A stretch of DNA of 64,000 nt, taken from assembly GCA_026397965.1 (NCBI GenBank), contig JAPLTU010000036.1, positions 62,001 through 126,000 on the forward strand. The letters run 5' to 3'. This stretch comes from Verrucomicrobiota bacterium (GTDB lineage Bacteria > Verrucomicrobiota > Verrucomicrobiia > Opitutales > UBA953). Positions 61,570-64,000 of this stretch are shown here, in pieces. Numbering within the stretch: position 1 is the stretch's first letter; each line of letters opens with the position of its first letter. The translations under genes and the position numbers were made by a program. The notes below the pieces were generated by a model, which saw only the letters and a program-made list of their open reading frames with translations, was not told the DNA's origin and made no database searches.

Positions 61570-62976
61570 ATGTCCGCACGGAAGAAGGCACAAGTCACTT
61601 GGGGCGGCCGGTTCAACGCCGGTCCCGCCGAATTGATGCTGCAGTTTGGCGAGTCGGTCTCGTTTGATCATCGGCTTTGGGCCCAAGATATCCGCGGCTC
61701 TCAAGCCCACGCGACGATGTTAGCCAAGGTCGGTATCCTCACCGCCAAGGAACGGGATGCGATCCTCCGCGGCCTCACGGCCATCGGACAAGAAATCGCC
61801 GCCGGTAAATTTAAATGGAGCCGGGAATTGGAAGACGTTCACATGAACATCGAAAGCGCCCTCACTACCCGCGTGCCCGCCGCCGCCAAATTACATACGG
61901 CTCGGTCCCGGAACGACCAAGTCGCGACCGATGTCCGGCTTTGGATCAAAGACCAATGCGCTGTCATCGACGCCGGTCTAGTCGCTTTGCTGCAGGCTCT
62001 CGTTAAATTAGCCGCTGCCAATCAGGACGTGCTCGTCCCTGGCTACACGCATTTGCAACGCGCCCAACCGGTTTCGGTCGCACACCATCTCCTGGCTTAT
62101 GTCGAAATGTTCAGCCGGGATCGGAAGCGGGTCGCCGCCGCCGCAGATTCGGCCAACTGGTGCCCGCTGGGCTCCGGCGCCATCGCCGGCACGACGCTTC
62201 CAATCCATCGGGCGACGACCGCCAAGCTGCTCGGTTTCGTCGACGCGAAGGGTAAACCGCGGGTAACCACTAATTCGATGGACGCCGTCGCCGATCGCGA
62301 CCCAGCCACGGAGTTCTGTTTCGCCGCCGCGCTCTGCGGCATCCACCTCTCGCGTCTCGCCGAGGATATGATTCTCTGGTCTTCCGCCGAATTCGGCTTC
62401 GCCCGGATGCCCGACGAATTTTCCACGGGCTCCTCGTTGATGCCGCAGAAACGGAATCCCGATTCGATGGAGCTCCTCCGGGGCAAGGCCGCCCGTTTCC
62501 AAGCTTCGCTGACGCATCTGCTCACGCTCACGAAAGGGCTGCCGCTGACTTATAATCGCGATCTACAGGATGATAAGCCGCCGCTTTTCGACGCCGCAGA
62601 TCAGTGGCAGTTGGCGCTCGCCGTCACGACGGCCACGATGTCGGGAGTCACGTTCAACAAGGCTCGCTGCCTCGCCGCCGCCTCCGACCCCGCCTTGCTC
62701 GCCACCGATCTGGCAGATTGGTTGGTCGTGAAGGGTATGCCTTTCCGGCAAGCCCACCATGCGGTCGGCCGTCTGGTCGCCGTCGCGGAAAAATTAAATA
62801 AGCCGCTCGATAAGCTTTCGGATGCCGAAGCCCAATCCGCTGATGCCGCTTTTACCAAAGGCTGGCAGGGCGTCTTCAATTTGCAGCGCGCTTTCGCCGC
62901 CCGGGAAAACGAGGGCATGCCCGGTCCGAAATCGGTCGCGCGTGAAATCGCCCGGTGGCAAAAGTCTCTGCGCTAA
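61570..62976 (+). CDS. argH: Argininosuccinate lyase
   Basis: 468 residues, normal length. Cleaves argininosuccinate to arginine and fumarate. [36 protein letters not shown], the [12 protein letters not shown] signature (288-299) and [14 protein letters not shown] are all present. carB, in the same pathway branch, is elsewhere in the window; no other arg gene is adjacent. Confidence 0.96.
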   Translation: MSARKKAQVTWGGRFNAGPAELMLQFGESVSFDHRLWAQDIRGSQAHATMLAKVGILTAKERDAILRGLTAIGQEIAAGKFKWSRELEDVHMNIESALTTRVPAAAKLHTARSRNDQVATDVRLWIKDQCAVIDAGLVALLQALVKLAAANQDVLVPGYTHLQRAQPVSVAHHLLAYVEMFSRDRKRVAAAADSANWCPLGSGAIAGTTLPIHRATTAKLLGFVDAKGKPRVTTNSMDAVADRDPATEFCFAAALCGIHLSRLAEDMILWSSAEFGFARMPDEFSTGSSLMPQKRNPDSMELLRGKAARFQASLTHLLTLTKGLPLTYNRDLQDDKPPLFDAADQWQLALAVTTATMSGVTFNKARCLAAASDPALLATDLADWLVVKGMPFRQAHHAVGRLVAVAEKLNKPLDKLSDAEAQSADAAFTKGWQGVFNLQRAFAARENEGMPGPKSVAREIARWQKSLR

Positions 62977-63084
62977 GCGCCCGGCGGCGGAGCAAACGCC
63001 CGACACCGTTCATTAACGGGCGCTATTAAAAGTCAGGGCTAACCTTCGCTTGTCACTTTGGTGATGCGGGCGTAGGGCTAAGTC

Positions 63085-64000
63085 ATGCCCCTTACCAATC
63101 TCACCCGTTTGGTCGCTCTGGCGTCCATCTTCGTTTCCGCCTTGTCCGCCGAGGAAGCGCCGAAGCGGGTCGGGATCATCGGTCTCGACACGTCCCACGT
63201 CGTGGCCTTCACGACGGTGTTGAACAAGGGCCCGAAGAATGCCGCCGATGCCGCCAAATTTTCCGGCTTTCGTGTGACCGCCGCCTTCGCTCAAGGCAGC
63301 AAGGACATCCCGGAGAGCACGAGCCGCGTTCCGGAATACACCGAAAAGCTCAAGGGCATGGGCGTCGAGATCGTCGATTCGATTGAGAAGCTTTGCGCGC
63401 AGGTCGACTTCGTGATGCTCGAGTCCAATGACGGCCGCGTGCACCTGGAACAGATCCTGCCGGTTTTCAAAGCCGGCAAGACGGTGTTCATCGATAAGCC
63501 CATCGGCGGCTCGCTGGCCGATGTCATTCGCATTCAGGAAGCCGCCAAGAAGGCCGGCGTGGTCTATTTCTGCTCCTCGTCCCTCCGCTTCGCCGCGAGT
63601 ACTCAGGCGGTCGCCCAAGGCTCCATTGGTAAGGTCAAGACGGCGTACACCACCAGCCCGGCCAGCCTCGAGTCGCATCACCCTGACCTTTATTGGTACG
63701 GTGTGCACGGTTGCGAAAGTCTCTACGCTGTCATGGGCACGGGTTGTATTTCCTTGAAGCGCGACAAGTCCTCCGCGGGTATGATCCAAGTCACCGGCAA
63801 CTGGGGCGACGGCCGCGTCGGCATCTATCGCGAAGCCGATCGCAAAGCCAAGGGCGGTCCTTACGGCGGCAAGGCCATCGGCGAAAAAGGTGAAGCCGCG
63901 GTCGGCGCCTTTGATGGTTATGAGGTCTTGCTCGCCGCGGTCTTGCAGATGTTCCGCACGGGCCAAGCCCAAGTTTCTGCCGAGGAGACCCTCGAACTTT
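63085..64000 (+). CDS. Exported Gfo/Idh/MocA-family protein (3' end beyond window)
   Basis: 305 residues are visible. A signal-like N-terminus (LTRLVALASIFVSALSAEE) precedes a Rossmann domain (VGIIGLDTSHVVAFTTVL, where the usual GxGxxG is altered to GLDTSHV) and FVMLESNDGRVHLEQILPVFKAGKTVFIDKPIGGSLAD, the family's lysine-containing strand. Members oxidise or reduce sugars and inositols; exported forms are common in Planctomycetes and Verrucomicrobia. The C-terminus is cut by the window. Confidence 0.88.
   Translation, partial: MPLTNLTRLVALASIFVSALSAEEAPKRVGIIGLDTSHVVAFTTVLNKGPKNAADAAKFSGFRVTAAFAQGSKDIPESTSRVPEYTEKLKGMGVEIVDSIEKLCAQVDFVMLESNDGRVHLEQILPVFKAGKTVFIDKPIGGSLADVIRIQEAAKKAGVVYFCSSSLRFAASTQAVAQGSIGKVKTAYTTSPASLESHHPDLYWYGVHGCESLYAVMGTGCISLKRDKSSAGMIQVTGNWGDGRVGIYREADRKAKGGPYGGKAIGEKGEAAVGAFDGYEVLLAAVLQMFRTGQAQVSAEETLEL

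Noticed and set aside
63013-63972. 319-residue minus-strand frame
   Set aside because: Antisense to the Gfo/Idh/MocA gene; no recognisable motif.

Overview
The window looks like chromosomal DNA of a GC-rich, Gram-negative heterotroph. A member of the Verrucomicrobiota (Opitutales-like) is the best guess. Reasons: outer-membrane proteins and lipoproteins, secreted LamG/YHYH/Gfo-Idh-MocA type proteins, a short eukaryote/archaeal-type prolyl-tRNA synthetase, and many start codons preceded by C-rich tracts instead of a Shine-Dalgarno sequence. This placement is inference from gene style, not a phylogeny. No tRNA, rRNA, CRISPR, prophage or insertion sequence was found.

Layout. 1-4010 (-): Gld-type ABC exporter operon (ATPase, permease, GldG-like, DUF4340-like). 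4163-9718: secreted YncE/phosphoesterase, TPR membrane protein, phosphohexomutase, small lipoprotein. 9722-15180 (-): a core operon read ribB(X)-ribH-S10/NusB fusion-ftsY-aroB-amidohydrolase. 15268-20238 (-): two secreted proteins and a short ComEC; 20199-21157 (-): folB-folK. 21217-25231 (+): carB and an FKBP isomerase. 25328-29993 (+): a complete MacAB-TolC-like efflux operon. 30003-32115: esterase, outer-membrane barrel, lipoprotein cyclophilin. 32203-35289 (+): thiS, TenI-like, thiE, thiG, tlyA. 35452-39258 (+): a lone short bS18, Sua5, PrmC, ProRS. 39801-49098: xseA, a beta-hydroxyacid dehydrogenase, pyk, trmB, an unknown protein, a desaturase, an LMW-PTP-like protein, a lipoprotein and an aldose epimerase, separated by repeat-filled gaps. 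49141-57303: a lipid-modification cluster (DUF1295, DUF2062, DUF1475, Cfa-type methyltransferase, DUF1365, FAD oxidoreductase, desaturase) with a GIDE-LemA membrane protein in its middle. 57428-59446 (+): ECF sigma factor, membrane partner and PDZ protein with matching promoter-like sequences. 59522-64000: YHYH protein, DUF420, FtsB/DivIC-like, argH and a truncated Gfo/Idh/MocA protein.

Most striking points. (1) A single reading frame joins a ribosomal protein S10 (NusE) domain with a shortened ribosome-binding loop to NusB, placing the two halves of the NusB-NusE antitermination heterodimer on one polypeptide. (2) Five long intergenic gaps are packed with REP-like elements that all begin GTAGGG, including four 113-116 bp inverted-pair elements whose arms differ by compensatory stem changes, and arrays of a degenerate octamer built on the palindrome TGRYCA. 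(3) The ECF sigma gene and its PDZ neighbour share an ungapped 35 bp promoter-like block. (4) The RibA half of RibBA has lost its zinc cysteines.
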